A stretch of 64,000 nt of DNA from Zunongwangia sp. HGR-M22 (GCF_027594425.1 NZ_CP115159.1:1973001-2037000), one strand, 5' to 3'. Numbered from the stretch's first letter, positions 17,025-26,158 are shown. The notes: a model not told the origin generated them from the letters alone. Made by a program: numbers and translations.

Positions 17025-17545
17025 TGACAATTGAGCAAATTAGTATTTCTGAATATAATTCGTTCTATGAAAATTATATCAAGATTATCCCCAAAGAGAC
17101 TTCTTTGGGGATATTATTTTTAGAGAACCTGAAGGAAAGCTTAGATCTATTTGATAGTTTGTCTGAAGATCAATTATCATTTAAATACGAGGAAGGAAAG
17201 TGGACTGTTGCTGAAGTTTTGCAACATCTAATTGATGTAGAAAGAATTTTTCAGTATAGAGCGCTTAGTTTAACCAGAAAAGAGACTAAGCCTTTGCCGG
17301 GATTTGATCATAACGAGTATGTAGTTAATTCAGGAGCCGAGCATCGAAGCTTAAAAAGTCTAAAAGATGAATTTGAAATTGTAAGAAAATCGACTTCAAT
17401 TTTATTTAATTCTTTTACCGAAAATATGCTTAAAACAGTTGGAGAGATAAATGGATCTGCCGCAACACCAAGAGCTATTGGTTTTATAATAATAGGACAT
17501 ACAAAGCATCATTTAACAATTTTACAAGAACGCTATAAACTTTGA
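17024..17545 (+). CDS. DinB-like four-helix-bundle protein (putative metalloenzyme)
   Basis: A 173-residue cytoplasmic DinB/YfiT-like protein. The metal-binding histidines expected of this superfamily are visible: LQHLIDVERIF near residue 67, GFDHNEYV near 106 and GHTKHHLTILQERY close to the C-terminus. Such proteins form dimeric four-helix bundles that bind nickel or zinc and often act in thiol-dependent detoxification (bacillithiol or mycothiol S-transferases); flavobacteria commonly encode several. Its start overlaps the ppc stop by one base and its end overlaps the next gene by four, so it is translationally coupled on both sides. The substrate is unknown. Confidence 0.85.
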   Translation: MTIEQISISEYNSFYENYIKIIPKETSLGILFLENLKESLDLFDSLSEDQLSFKYEEGKWTVAEVLQHLIDVERIFQYRALSLTRKETKPLPGFDHNEYVVNSGAEHRSLKSLKDEFEIVRKSTSILFNSFTENMLKTVGEINGSAATPRAIGFIIIGHTKHHLTILQERYKL

Positions 17546-18558
17546 AGAATCCCCCAAAATATATAAAATCAATCCAGTCTTTTTTTAAACTTTTGGTCAA
17601 AGCTTTTAAAAGTTGGAATAAAAACGAGCCTTATTCGCGTAGTGCAACTATTGCCTATTACACTTTGTTTTCATTACCATCTTTATTAATCATCATTGTA
17701 AGCATAGCGGGGCGTTTTTTTGGAAGAAAGGCGGTAGAGGGAAGAATAACGTCAGAAATCGGGCGCTTTATAGGGTCAGATGCCGCAGATGCTATTCAAA
17801 GTATGATATCAAATGCCTGGTTATCAAAAGATTCTACTTTTGCGATTATTTTTGGAGTAGGAATGCTGCTTTTTGGTGCTACAGGTGTTTTTGTTCAGCT
17901 AAAACTGGCAATGAATAACATTTGGAATGTTGCTGAAAAACGTAATGATTTTTGGGGATTATTATTAGATCGAGCTATTTCTTTTGGGATGATATTGGTT
18001 ATTGGGCTGTTGCTGTTAGTTTCACTTGTGCTTTCAGCATTGCTAAATCTTATCAAAGAGAAAATACACTTTATTGCACCAAATATTACTGGAGCTATGT
18101 TGTACATCATCAATTTTGTAATTAGCTTTTTTGTAATTACCAGTTTGTTTATGGCTGTTTTTAAAATTTTGCCGAATATCAAAATCAAATGGAAAACAAC
18201 TTTTTGGGGAGCAAGTCTAACAACTATTTTATTTTTAATAGGAGAGTATTTAATTAGTTTTTATTTTGGTACCAGTGAGCCAACTTCAGTTTATGGTGGT
18301 GCTTCTAGCGTCGTACTTATATTATTATGGGTTTATTACGCTTGTATGATTTTGTTCTACGGAGCTGAATTTACTGTGCAGTATGCTTTGGCGAAAAACG
18401 AAAAAATTCAGTTGGGTAGAAACGGAGAACCGGCGATCTATCAGGAAATGGAAAAACTAGAGAAGAAAAAAATACAGTTAAAAGAAGAAAAAAGAATAAT
18501 TGACAGATTAAAGGAAAACCTTAGAATGGCCAAAAAGGATAAAAATCCGAAGTCTTAA
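17542..18558 (+). CDS. YihY/BrkB family inner-membrane protein
   Basis: A 338-residue polytopic membrane protein of the YihY/virulence factor BrkB family (formerly mislabelled ribonuclease BN). The N-terminal signature YSRSATIAYYTLFSLPSLLII is typical, and about six hydrophobic helices run to residue 290 (including the GASSVVLILLWVYYACMILFYGAEF block). The C-terminal about 50 residues form a basic cytoplasmic coiled coil (EMEKLEKKKIQLKEEKRII). The only start consistent with the conserved N-terminus is a TTG at 17542 overlapping the TGA of the DinB-like gene (TTGA). Function unknown; a role in envelope transport is suspected for the family. Confidence 0.88.
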   Translation: MKNPPKYIKSIQSFFKLLVKAFKSWNKNEPYSRSATIAYYTLFSLPSLLIIIVSIAGRFFGRKAVEGRITSEIGRFIGSDAADAIQSMISNAWLSKDSTFAIIFGVGMLLFGATGVFVQLKLAMNNIWNVAEKRNDFWGLLLDRAISFGMILVIGLLLLVSLVLSALLNLIKEKIHFIAPNITGAMLYIINFVISFFVITSLFMAVFKILPNIKIKWKTTFWGASLTTILFLIGEYLISFYFGTSEPTSVYGGASSVVLILLWVYYACMILFYGAEFTVQYALAKNEKIQLGRNGEPAIYQEMEKLEKKKIQLKEEKRIIDRLKENLRMAKKDKNPKS

Positions 18559-18656
18559 GATGCTTTAAAAGAGTTGATTTATAAAGTTTAACTCTTATTA
18601 ACTCCAAAAAATATAATTTTAAAATCGCTTTAATACAGCCTCTTCTTCATAGTTCT

Positions 18657-18664
18657 TACTTTTG
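18657..18664 (+). promoter_or_regulatory. Bacteroidota -7 promoter element of the DJ-1/PfpI gene
   Basis: TACTTTTG fits TAnnTTTG, 25 nt ahead of the ATG. Confidence 0.55.
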
Positions 18665-18689
18665 GAGTAAACCTAAAAAAAGAAAAATT

Positions 18690-19238
18690 ATGGAAAAGAG
18701 AATCGCAATTTTGGCTACTGATGGATTTGAAGAAAGCGAACTTACTTCTCCAAAAGAAGCTATCGAAAAAGCAGGTTTTACTGCAGATGTTGTAAGTATT
18801 AAATCTGGCTCTATTAAAAGTTGGGATGTAGATAAATGGGGTAAAGATATTACTGTTGATAAATTGGTAAGCGAAGTAAGCGCCAAAGATTATAACGCAT
18901 TGGTTTTACCAGGCGGTGTTATTAATCCTGATAATTTACGTACTAACGAAGATGCTTTAGTATTTATTAGAGATTTCTTTAAACAAAGTAAGATTGTTGC
19001 AGCAATTTGCCACGGTCCACAATCTTTGATTAATGCTGAAGTTGTAGAAGGAAGAACAATGACATCTTACCCATCAATTAAAAAAGATCTTGAAAACGCA
19101 GGAGCTTTATGGGTAGATAAAGAAGTAGTAGTTGACGAAGGTTTTGTAACCAGCAGAACCCCGGATGATCTACCAGCTTTTAATGACAAATTAATTGAAG
19201 AGATTAAAGAGGGAAAACATGATTATCAACATGCCTAA
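18690..19238 (+). CDS. DJ-1/PfpI family protein (type 1 glutamine amidotransferase-like stress protein)
   Basis: A 182-residue cytoplasmic protein of the PfpI/YraA (general stress protein 18) branch. The nucleophile elbow is Cys107-His108 in AAICHGPQSL, with Glu15 in DGFEESEL as the conserved partner acid; the family motif LVLPGG is at about 71-76. Members are induced by oxidative, salt or heat stress and have been reported as chaperones, proteases or deglycases of glycated proteins; which applies here cannot be read out. It is monocistronic, with a -7 box just upstream and a perfect terminator. Confidence 0.92.
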   Translation: MEKRIAILATDGFEESELTSPKEAIEKAGFTADVVSIKSGSIKSWDVDKWGKDITVDKLVSEVSAKDYNALVLPGGVINPDNLRTNEDALVFIRDFFKQSKIVAAICHGPQSLINAEVVEGRTMTSYPSIKKDLENAGALWVDKEVVVDEGFVTSRTPDDLPAFNDKLIEEIKEGKHDYQHA

Positions 19239-19265
19239 TTAGACTAAAAAATTGATAATAAAAAA

Positions 19266-19291
19266 GGAGAACTCTTAAGTTCTCCTTTTTT
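19266..19291 (+). terminator. Rho-independent terminator after the DJ-1/PfpI gene
   Basis: An 8-bp perfect stem GGAGAACT/AGTTCTCC with a four-base loop and six T residues. The same GGAGAAC/GTTCTCC stem is used at 4566. Confidence 0.9.
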
Positions 19292-19301
19292 ATTATGTAC
19301 A

Positions 19302-19601
19302 CTAATTGTCATCTTCTTCCTCTTCTTCGCCCTTTTCAGGAATATCTACAATAGGCTCGTTAAAGTCTTCATCATCATAATCATCTTCGTCAAAATTAGC
19401 CATTTTATTTTCTAATCGAGTACTTACTTTAACTAGATAAATAGCATCTTCTGTTTTTACTTCTACAGCATCTACTGTTTCTCCTTTAAGATTTTTAAAG
19501 GAGATAATGTGATCATCATCGTAGCCATCGGGATATTTTTCGACCAGAAGGCTTAATATTTCGGGTGTTAATTTTTTAAAGTCAACAATTACTCTTTTCA
19601 T
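19302..19601 (-). CDS. Small acidic protein of unknown function
   Basis: A 99-residue cytoplasmic protein. The first about 65 residues look like a small ordered domain (VIVDFKKLTPEILSLLVEKY, then IISFKNLKGETVDAVEV and AIYLVKVSTRLE); from about residue 68 it becomes extremely acidic (DEDDYDDEDFNE, EEEEEDDN) and is surely disordered. Proteins of this shape are widespread in Bacteroidota, often next to aroB, as here (it follows aroB on the same strand by about 90 nt). A DNA- or ribosome-mimic role for the tail is conceivable but unsupported. No function assigned. Confidence 0.75.
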   Translation of the reverse strand: MKRVIVDFKKLTPEILSLLVEKYPDGYDDDHIISFKNLKGETVDAVEVKTEDAIYLVKVSTRLENKMANFDEDDYDDEDFNEPIVDIPEKGEEEEEDDN

Positions 19602-19694
19602 TTTCTAAGGTTGAATTTTTTGCAATTATACTTAAAAATACGTAACCTAAAAGCTTAAGTATAAATTTTTAATGAAATAATAAAATTAAAATAA

Positions 19695-20759
19695 TTAGGC
19701 GTTTTTATAAAATTCGAAAGCATTTATTATCAAATCATTTGGCACCTCGCAGTCAATTTCAGCTTCACCTATGTCTTTTAATAATACGAAATTAATTTTT
19801 CCGGCTTCATTTTTCTTATCATATTTCATCAAATCGATAATCTGATCGATATCTTCCTGGCTAAATTCCGTTTTTCCGTAGAGATCAATAATTCGTTTTG
19901 TGATATCGTCTAGTTTTTCAGAAGGAAAATCTTTCAAATGTTTTGAAATATAGGTGGCTAATATCATCCCTATAGCAACAGCTTCACCATGTAATAAGGT
20001 CTTTTTGTCGTTATGAGTTAAGCAATATGATTCTATGGCGTGCCCCAAGGTATGCCCGTAATTTAAGGTTTTTCGCAATCCCTTTTCGTATGGATCTTCT
20101 TTTACTACTTTTGCTTTTATATCTACGGAAGTTCGAATAATTTCATCTAAATCATTTAATGTAAGATCACTTAATCGACCAACTTTATTCCAATAATCTT
20201 CATTAGCGATAAGACCGTGTTTTAATATTTCAGCTAATCCACTGCGCATTTCTTCTGTAGGTAAAGTTGCTAAGTAGTCGGAATCAACTACAACCAACTC
20301 TGCATTAGAAATTACACCAATTTGATTTTTTAAATTACCTAAATCTACACCGGTTTTACCACCTACAGAAGCATCTACCATAGAAAGTAGGGTAGTAGGT
20401 ACATTTATATAATTAATTCCTCTTTTAAAAGTAGAGGCAACAAAACCACCAAGATCGGTTACAACTCCACCTCCCAAATTAATCATTAAACTTTTACGAT
20501 CCCCTTCAAGATCAGACATTGCTTGCCATACTCCCATGCAGGTATCTAAATTTTTATAGGGCTCACCGGCATCTATTTCAATAATCTCAATCCCGACCTC
20601 TGTAATGATTTTAGGTAAAAAAGCCGATAAACAGTGTTCGTGCGTATTGGTATCTACAAGAACAAATATTTTGGAATGATTGGCTTCCTGTAGGTAATTA
20701 TTGATTTGCTGGTATGCTTCTTCTTTATAATAAACGGTTCCTTTTGCCGTATTTGCCAT
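19695..20759 (-). CDS. aroB: 3-dehydroquinate synthase
   Basis: A 354-residue NAD- and metal-dependent enzyme converting DAHP to 3-dehydroquinate, step two of the shikimate pathway. The glycine-rich NAD segment GGGVVTDLGGFVASTFKRGI, the TTLLSMVDASVGGKTGVD block, KHGLIANEDYW and the metal-binding histidines in NYGHTLGHAIE and LHGEAVAIGM are all present. Length is normal. It is divergent from the proline dehydrogenase gene; the chorismate synthase gene aroC is close by at 23057 but is transcribed separately. Confidence 0.97.
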   Translation of the reverse strand: MANTAKGTVYYKEEAYQQINNYLQEANHSKIFVLVDTNTHEHCLSAFLPKIITEVGIEIIEIDAGEPYKNLDTCMGVWQAMSDLEGDRKSLMINLGGGVVTDLGGFVASTFKRGINYINVPTTLLSMVDASVGGKTGVDLGNLKNQIGVISNAELVVVDSDYLATLPTEEMRSGLAEILKHGLIANEDYWNKVGRLSDLTLNDLDEIIRTSVDIKAKVVKEDPYEKGLRKTLNYGHTLGHAIESYCLTHNDKKTLLHGEAVAIGMILATYISKHLKDFPSEKLDDITKRIIDLYGKTEFSQEDIDQIIDLMKYDKKNEAGKINFVLLKDIGEAEIDCEVPNDLIINAFEFYKNA

Positions 20760-20828
20760 GATTTTGATTGTTTGTAACAGATTCGAAAATAAGCAGAAAT
20801 AATTAAATCGAAATCAATATTCAATAAT

Positions 20829-20836
20829 TATATTTG
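20829..20836 (+). promoter_or_regulatory. Bacteroidota -7 promoter element of the proline dehydrogenase gene
   Basis: TATATTTG fits TAnnTTTG, 19 nt before the ATG at 20856. Confidence 0.55.
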
Positions 20837-20855
20837 CGAAAATTAACGCTATCCC

Positions 20856-22067
20856 ATGATTAGAAAAAAGATATTTAACAATACTAAAACTGCTTTTAAA
20901 TTAAAATCGGATAATGAGCTAGATAGAGCAATATTTTTATTTAGTATGATGGGGAAACCATCTTTAGTAAAGTCTGGTATAGCGCTTACTAAAATGTCTT
21001 TACGATTAAAATTACCTGTAGAAGGTCTTATAAAAAAAACGATTTTTGAACAATTTGCTGGCGGTGAAACAATGAAAGATTGTAAGCCTACCATCAAAAC
21101 CATGTACGAAGCGAATCTTTGCAGTATATTAGACTATTCTGTAGAAGGCAAAGAAACCGAAGAAGAATTTGATGCGGCTTTAGAGAAGAAATTAAGCTTA
21201 ATAAAATTCGCGAAGGAAGAAAAAGAGCTTCCCTTTGCAGTATTTAAACCTACCGGAGTAGGAAGATTTGAAATCTGGGAAAAGTTGACTGCCAATGTGA
21301 GTTTGGATGATGATGAAAAAAAAGAGTGGGACAATATTAAAAGGCGTGTCGATAAACTTTGCAAAACCGCGCACGATTTAAAGGTTAGACTTTATGCCGA
21401 TGGTGAGGAGAGCTGGATGCAAACAGCGGCAGATGATCTAATGGAAGAGATGATGCGAAAGTATAATAAGGAGGAAGCATTAATTTTCAACACCTTACAA
21501 TGTTATCGCTGGGATAGGATAGAATATCTAAAAGATCTTCATGAAAAAGGTAAAGCTGAAGGATTTAAAATTGGCGCTAAAATAGTTAGAGGGGCTTATA
21601 TGGAAAAAGAAAATGAGCGCGCTAAAAAATTAGGATATGTATCACCTATCTGTGAAAGTAAAGAAGCTACCGATGTAAACTTTAATAGTGTGATGTCTTA
21701 TTGCCTGGGTAATCTGGAAGATATAGCTGTATTTATTGGTACTCATAACGAGGTAAGTAATTACTTAGCCTTGCAAATTATAGAAGATAAGAATATAGAT
21801 TTAAATGATTCTAGAATCTGGTTTAGTCAACTTTTTGGCATGAGTGATCATCTAAGTTATAATCTTGCTAAACGTGGTTACAATGCAGCGAAGCTTGTGC
21901 CTTTTGGCCCTGTAAGAGATGTTGTACCTTATTTAATGCGAAGAGCACAGGAAAATTCTTCAGTAAAAGGACAAACGGGTAGAGAACTTTCTCTTCTATT
22001 AGAAGAACGTAAGCGTAGAAAAGGTCACGAGACAAGGCACGATCGTCAGGAAAAAGAAAATTTTTAA
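20856..22067 (+). CDS. Proline dehydrogenase family protein
   Basis: A 403-residue FAD-dependent TIM-barrel enzyme oxidising L-proline to delta-1-pyrroline-5-carboxylate, passing electrons to quinones at the inner membrane. Family marks are VRLYADGEESWMQ, the IVRGAYMEKE block (FAD and substrate site), FIGTHNEVS, and the C-terminal YNAAKLVPFGPVRDVVPYL with the Arg-Arg pair that binds the proline carboxylate. It is the stand-alone bacterial type, not the PutA fusion; no P5C dehydrogenase gene is in the window. It converges on the LpxH-like gene with a 4-nt gap. Confidence 0.93.
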   Translation: MIRKKIFNNTKTAFKLKSDNELDRAIFLFSMMGKPSLVKSGIALTKMSLRLKLPVEGLIKKTIFEQFAGGETMKDCKPTIKTMYEANLCSILDYSVEGKETEEEFDAALEKKLSLIKFAKEEKELPFAVFKPTGVGRFEIWEKLTANVSLDDDEKKEWDNIKRRVDKLCKTAHDLKVRLYADGEESWMQTAADDLMEEMMRKYNKEEALIFNTLQCYRWDRIEYLKDLHEKGKAEGFKIGAKIVRGAYMEKENERAKKLGYVSPICESKEATDVNFNSVMSYCLGNLEDIAVFIGTHNEVSNYLALQIIEDKNIDLNDSRIWFSQLFGMSDHLSYNLAKRGYNAAKLVPFGPVRDVVPYLMRRAQENSSVKGQTGRELSLLLEERKRRKGHETRHDRQEKENF

Positions 22068-22071
22068 TTAT

Positions 22072-22953
22072 CTATCTGGATTTACTGCTTTTTATCACAG
22101 TAATCGCAGTGAGCATTTGTGGAGTTTTATTATTTTTGGAATTAACTTCAGGAAAACTAATAAGTTCCCAACGTTTATCATTATACTCCAGGGCGGTTAG
22201 ATTTTCAATCCAATCGCCTGAATTTAAATAGAGACAAGTTCCCTTTTTATTGGTTTTTCTTACAATTCGCGGTTGGTGAATATGACCGCATACTACATAT
22301 TTGTATCCGTTTTCTATCGCAAGATCTGTGGCAGTTTTTTCAAAATCGTCAATAAATTTAATTGCTCCTTTTACACGATTTTTGATTTTTTTTGAGAGTG
22401 AATATTTCTTTCTACCCATTCCCACTAAACACCAATTTAAAAATCGATTAATTAAAATTAAAAGGTCATAGCCCCAACCACCAAGTTTAGCAATCCATTT
22501 TGCATTTTGAATGGAAACATCAAAAACATCTCCATGAAAAAACCATGCTTTTTTTCCATCCAACTCAAGCACAAGCTTATCTACTATAGAAAAAGAACCC
22601 ATTAACGTTTCGCTAAATTTTCTTAGCATTTCGTCATGATTACCTGTAATATAGATCACTTCAGTTCCACCAGTACTTAAATCAATAATTTTTTTTATAA
22701 CCTCTAAATGCGATTTTGGGAAATAACTTTTTCTAAACTGCCAAATGTCTATAATATCCCCATTTAAAATAAGTTTTTTAGGATTTATACTGTCTAGGTA
22801 TAATAGCAATTCTTTTGCATGACATCCAAATGTTCCTAAATGAACATCTGAGATTACAACCACTTCAATTTCTCGTTTTCTTCTCAATACAAAAATCTTT
22901 ATAGTAAAGAAACTGGAATTGAAACAATTATAGATTTCTTGTATTTTAAACAT
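22072..22953 (-). CDS. LpxH-like metallophosphatase (putative UDP-2,3-diacylglucosamine diphosphatase)
   Basis: A calcineurin-like phosphoesterase. Metal ligands appear in order: ISDVHLG, NGDIIDIW, TGNHDEM, FHGDVFD and CGHIHQP. The WQFRKSYFPKSH block and the later SKKIKNRVKGAIKFIDDFE are typical of the LpxH-like group, which removes UMP from UDP-2,3-diacylglucosamine in lipid A synthesis; flavobacteria often have more than one such homologue, so the lipid A role is probable rather than proven. The first ATG gives 293 residues, but conserved similarity begins at the IEVVVISDVHLG segment, and a TTG at 22887 would give a more usual length (271 residues). It converges with the proline dehydrogenase gene. 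Confidence 0.85.
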   Translation of the reverse strand: MFKIQEIYNCFNSSFFTIKIFVLRRKREIEVVVISDVHLGTFGCHAKELLLYLDSINPKKLILNGDIIDIWQFRKSYFPKSHLEVIKKIIDLSTGGTEVIYITGNHDEMLRKFSETLMGSFSIVDKLVLELDGKKAWFFHGDVFDVSIQNAKWIAKLGGWGYDLLILINRFLNWCLVGMGRKKYSLSKKIKNRVKGAIKFIDDFEKTATDLAIENGYKYVVCGHIHQPRIVRKTNKKGTCLYLNSGDWIENLTALEYNDKRWELISFPEVNSKNNKTPQMLTAITVIKSSKSR

Positions 22954-23033
22954 CTTTTACCAAATTATTAAATCTGATCCTTGTTACTTTAATATTAATC
23001 GTGTTAACATTTTTAAATTATAGGCTAAAAAAT

Positions 23034-23041
23034 TACATTTG
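23034..23041 (+). promoter_or_regulatory. Bacteroidota -7 promoter element of aroC
   Basis: TACATTTG fits TAnnTTTG, 15 nt before the aroC ATG. The potential TTG start at 23039 lies inside this box, which favours the ATG at 23057. Confidence 0.6.
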
Positions 23042-23056
23042 TTCAAAATCGAACTA

Positions 23057-24121
23057 ATGGCAGGAAATTCCTTCGGAAAACTATTTAAACTCACCACCTT
23101 TGGTGAATCACACGGGCCGGCAATTGGTGGAGTCATCGATGGATGCCCGGCAGGATTACAATTAGACTTTGAAGCAATTCAGGAAGAATTGAACCGAAGA
23201 AAACCTGGCCAGTCTGCTATAGTAACGCAGCGTAAAGAACCAGATACGGTAGAATTCTATTCGGGTATTTTTGAAGGACAGACCACTGGTACGCCAATTG
23301 GTTTTGTAATTCATAATTCAAATCAAAAATCTAAAGACTATTCTCACATTAAAGATGCGTATCGACCTTCGCATGCAGATTATACGTATGACGAGAAATA
23401 CGGCGTAAGAGATTATCGCGGTGGTGGCCGTAGTTCTGCAAGAGAAACGGCAAGTAGAGTAGTAGCTGGAGCGATTGCAAAACAAATGCTTCAGGATATC
23501 AAAATTACTGCATACGTCGATTCTGTGGGAAAAATATCATTAGAAAAACCCCATTATGAAGTCGATTTTTCTTTAATTGAAACAAATCCTGTTCGCTGTC
23601 CAGATAAAGCTAAAGCTGAAGAAATGGAAGCTTATATTAAGCAAATTCGGTCTGAAGGTGATACTGTAGGCGGTACTGTTCGTTGCGTGATTAGCCATGT
23701 ACCTAAAGGTTTGGGCGAACCGGTTTTTGATAAATTACATGCCGAATTAGGAAAAGCTATGCTTTCTATCAATGCTGTTAAAGGTTTCGAATACGGTAGC
23801 GGATTTGAAGGAACCAAGATGAAAGGAAGTGAACATAACGATCTCTTTAACGAAGACGGTTCTACAAAATCAAACTTAAGTGGCGGGATACAAGGTGGAA
23901 TTTCTAATGGAATGGACATCTATTTTAATGTTGCTTTTAAACCTGTGGCTACGATAATGCAAAATCAGGAAACCATTGATAAAGAAGGTAAATTAGTAGA
24001 AATGCAAGGTAAAGGTCGTCATGATCCTTGTGTTGTGCCTAGAGCAGTTCCTATTGTAGAAGCAATGGCAGCACTTACCATTGCCGATTTTTTACTTCAG
24101 AATAAATCTTCTAAATTATAA
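23057..24121 (+). CDS. aroC: Chorismate synthase
   Basis: A 354-residue FMN-dependent enzyme forming chorismate from EPSP, the last shikimate step. Signature blocks are [18 protein letters not shown] (about 17-34), [22 protein letters not shown] containing the third PROSITE-type pattern and catalytic residues, and [18 protein letters not shown] close to the C-terminus. The frame extends six codons further to a TTG at 23039, but that codon lies inside the predicted -7 box, and [20 protein letters not shown] is the standard beginning. Length is normal. The dicarboxylate symporter gene follows 24 nt downstream and may share the transcript. Confidence 0.97.
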   Translation: MAGNSFGKLFKLTTFGESHGPAIGGVIDGCPAGLQLDFEAIQEELNRRKPGQSAIVTQRKEPDTVEFYSGIFEGQTTGTPIGFVIHNSNQKSKDYSHIKDAYRPSHADYTYDEKYGVRDYRGGGRSSARETASRVVAGAIAKQMLQDIKITAYVDSVGKISLEKPHYEVDFSLIETNPVRCPDKAKAEEMEAYIKQIRSEGDTVGGTVRCVISHVPKGLGEPVFDKLHAELGKAMLSINAVKGFEYGSGFEGTKMKGSEHNDLFNEDGSTKSNLSGGIQGGISNGMDIYFNVAFKPVATIMQNQETIDKEGKLVEMQGKGRHDPCVVPRAVPIVEAMAALTIADFLLQNKSSKL

Positions 24122-24145
24122 TAAAACAATACAGAAAACCACACT

Positions 24146-25459
24146 ATGAAGAAATTAGCACTGCATTGGCAGATTTTATTAGGAATGTTTGCCGGAGTTG
24201 TTTTTGCTTTAATCATGACCAATTTTAGCTGGGGAGCTGAATTTATAAGTGATTGGATAAAACCATTCGGGAATATTTTTATAAATGCATTAAAATTAAT
24301 CGCAGTTCCGCTAATTCTAGCTTCATTAATAAAAGGTATTTCCGATTTAAAAGACATCTCGAAATTATCTAAAATGGGATTCCGTACTATCGGGATTTAT
24401 ATAGCTACTACCATTGTAGCAGTAACAATCGGCCTGGTGATGGTTAATTTGATTAATCCGGGAGGAACGATTGGCGAAGATACCCGACAAGAGCTTATAG
24501 CCAGCTACGAAGGTGATGCTGTTGGTGTGCAGGCAAATGCCGCTAAACAAAAAGAAGCTGGACCTTTGCAGGCGTTAGAAGATCTTGTGCCTAGTAATAT
24601 TTTTGCAGCCGCCGGTGATAACGCCAATATGCTTCAGGTTATTTTCTTTGCTATTTTCTTCGGAATTGGATTGATTTTAATTGATGAAAAAACTGCTAAA
24701 CCTGTAAAAGATTTCTTTGATGGTTTTAATGAAGTAATTCTAAAATTAATCGATTTAATCATGCTTTTTGCACCATACGGTGTTTTCTCATTATTAGCAG
24801 CTTTAGTTGTCGAATCACCCAGTACAGATCTTTTTGCCGCATTAGCGATGTACGCGTTAACCGTTGTTATTGGATTGGCTTTAATGATTGGTGTTTATGT
24901 TTTACTAGTATGGATTTTCACTAAAAATAAACCATCTTTTTTCATCAATGGTATCGCTCCTGCGCAGCTTTTAGCATTTTCTACCAGCTCTAGTGCAGCT
25001 ACTTTACCAGTTACGATGGAAAGAGTAGAAGAGCACATGGGGGTGCACAAAGAGGTAACTAGTTTTGTATTACCAATTGGAGCAACAATCAATATGGACG
25101 GAACGAGCTTATATCAAGCCGTGGCTGCCGTATTTATCGCGCAGGCTTTTGGTATGGATCTAAGTATTGGTGCTCAGTTAGGTATCATTGCTACTGCCAC
25201 TTTAGCTTCAATTGGATCTGCAGCGGTGCCAGGTGCAGGGATGGTAATGTTAGTAATTGTACTAGCTCAAGCTGGTATTCCTGAAGCAGGTTTAGCGTTG
25301 ATCTTTGCAGTAGATCGACCATTAGATATGTGTAGAACCACCGTCAATGTAACTGGTGATGCTGCCGTATCGGTAATGGTTGCAAAATCTGTAGATATGA
25401 TGGGCCCACCAAATGTGAAAGAATGGGATGATGAGTATGCTAAAGAAGAAGATAAATAA
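24146..25459 (+). CDS. Dicarboxylate/amino acid:cation symporter (DAACS/SLC1 family)
   Basis: A 437-residue inner-membrane secondary transporter. The SLC1 fold is recognisable by the serine-rich HP1 tip (AFSTSSSAATLPVTMERVEEH), the PIGATINMDGTSLYQ segment of TM7 with the NMDGT cation site, HP2 (IGSAAVPGAGMVML) and the TM8 segment DRPLDMCRTTVNVTGDA, where the Asp and Arg contact the substrate carboxylates. The Arg before the Thr pair is the usual mark of acidic substrates (glutamate, aspartate or C4-dicarboxylates). A charged insertion near residues 112-140 (EDTRQELIASYEGD) is longer than in E. coli GltP. It follows aroC by 24 nt. Confidence 0.92.
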   Translation: MKKLALHWQILLGMFAGVVFALIMTNFSWGAEFISDWIKPFGNIFINALKLIAVPLILASLIKGISDLKDISKLSKMGFRTIGIYIATTIVAVTIGLVMVNLINPGGTIGEDTRQELIASYEGDAVGVQANAAKQKEAGPLQALEDLVPSNIFAAAGDNANMLQVIFFAIFFGIGLILIDEKTAKPVKDFFDGFNEVILKLIDLIMLFAPYGVFSLLAALVVESPSTDLFAALAMYALTVVIGLALMIGVYVLLVWIFTKNKPSFFINGIAPAQLLAFSTSSSAATLPVTMERVEEHMGVHKEVTSFVLPIGATINMDGTSLYQAVAAVFIAQAFGMDLSIGAQLGIIATATLASIGSAAVPGAGMVMLVIVLAQAGIPEAGLALIFAVDRPLDMCRTTVNVTGDAAVSVMVAKSVDMMGPPNVKEWDDEYAKEEDK

Positions 25460-25582
25460 TTTTTAAAAATTTCTGATTTGCACTTTTTATTGCTTCGAAA
25501 AAAAGATCATCATTCGGCGTTTTTCTACCAATTGATTCATAATTTGTATGAAAAGTGATTTGAAATATGGAAGACTGAATTA

Positions 25583-26107
25583 TTATTTCATATAATAAAA
25601 TTTCAGATCACTTTTAACCTTCGGTGCTCCGTGAAAAGATTTTAGAAAACCTAATTTAAGATCATAATTAATATTGTAGTTAGAAAGTGCGGCATCAACT
25701 TTAGATTTATTAGTTTGAGCAATGTTTAAGTTATTTCGATAATTGTTTAAAGCACCCCAGCCCATTCCCAAGAGAACTATAGCAATTGCCGAAATAATGA
25801 TAGGCACGGTATAAGCCATTAAAAAGAAATGTTTTAAATAATTAAGAAATACGTAATCCAGAAAGAAAAGTGCAATAGCGAAAATATTGAAAAGAATAAA
25901 GTAACTATATACCCACCATTTGTTTTTCAGTATCTTCTAAAATTTTGCATTAGTATCGATTACTTTTTGTTTCCTTTTTTCTCCAAATTCGATAGTACTG
26001 CAGGTATTTTTAAAATTTGGCTTATTTCCTGTTAATCCACAAACATTCCCTTTTCTTAGATTTACATCTTGGTGTTGGCAAAGTTCACAATGCCAGTGAA
26101 GCTCCAT
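25583..26107 (-). pseudogene. Zinc-ribbon/two-helix membrane protein gene interrupted by one in-frame amber codon
   Basis: Reading leftward from the ATG at 26107, a single frame runs 175 codons to a stop at 25583, broken only by a TAG at 25939-25937 (codon 57). Before it, residues 1-56 carry four cysteines (C7, C10, C23, C36: HCELC, then VCGLTGNKPNF and NTCS), a likely zinc ribbon. After it come two hydrophobic helices (YFILFNIFAIALFFL and VPIIISAIAIVLLGMGWGAL) and a soluble tail. I recall flavobacterial proteins with this same Cys-rich start followed by two helices, so the two halves belong together. A CAG-to-TAG change would explain it. Reinitiation at the ATG at 25819 could still make a 78-residue C-terminal piece. 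Alternatives: sequencing error, or readthrough. Confidence 0.7.
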
Positions 26108-26158
26108 AAATAATAGTTTAAAACGGTAAGATATAAAATTGCTTTAGCTACAAAAAAC

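Noticed and set aside
18560-18605. Possible hairpin AAGAGTT/AACTCTT after the BrkB-like gene
   Set aside because: The stem is weak, the loop long and there is no T run.
23039-23056. TTG start for aroC
   Set aside because: The codon lies inside the predicted -7 box; the ATG at 23057 matches the family N-terminus.
24097-24357. Antisense open frame over the start of the symporter gene
   Set aside because: It is a shadow of the real gene on the plus strand with no recognisable sequence.
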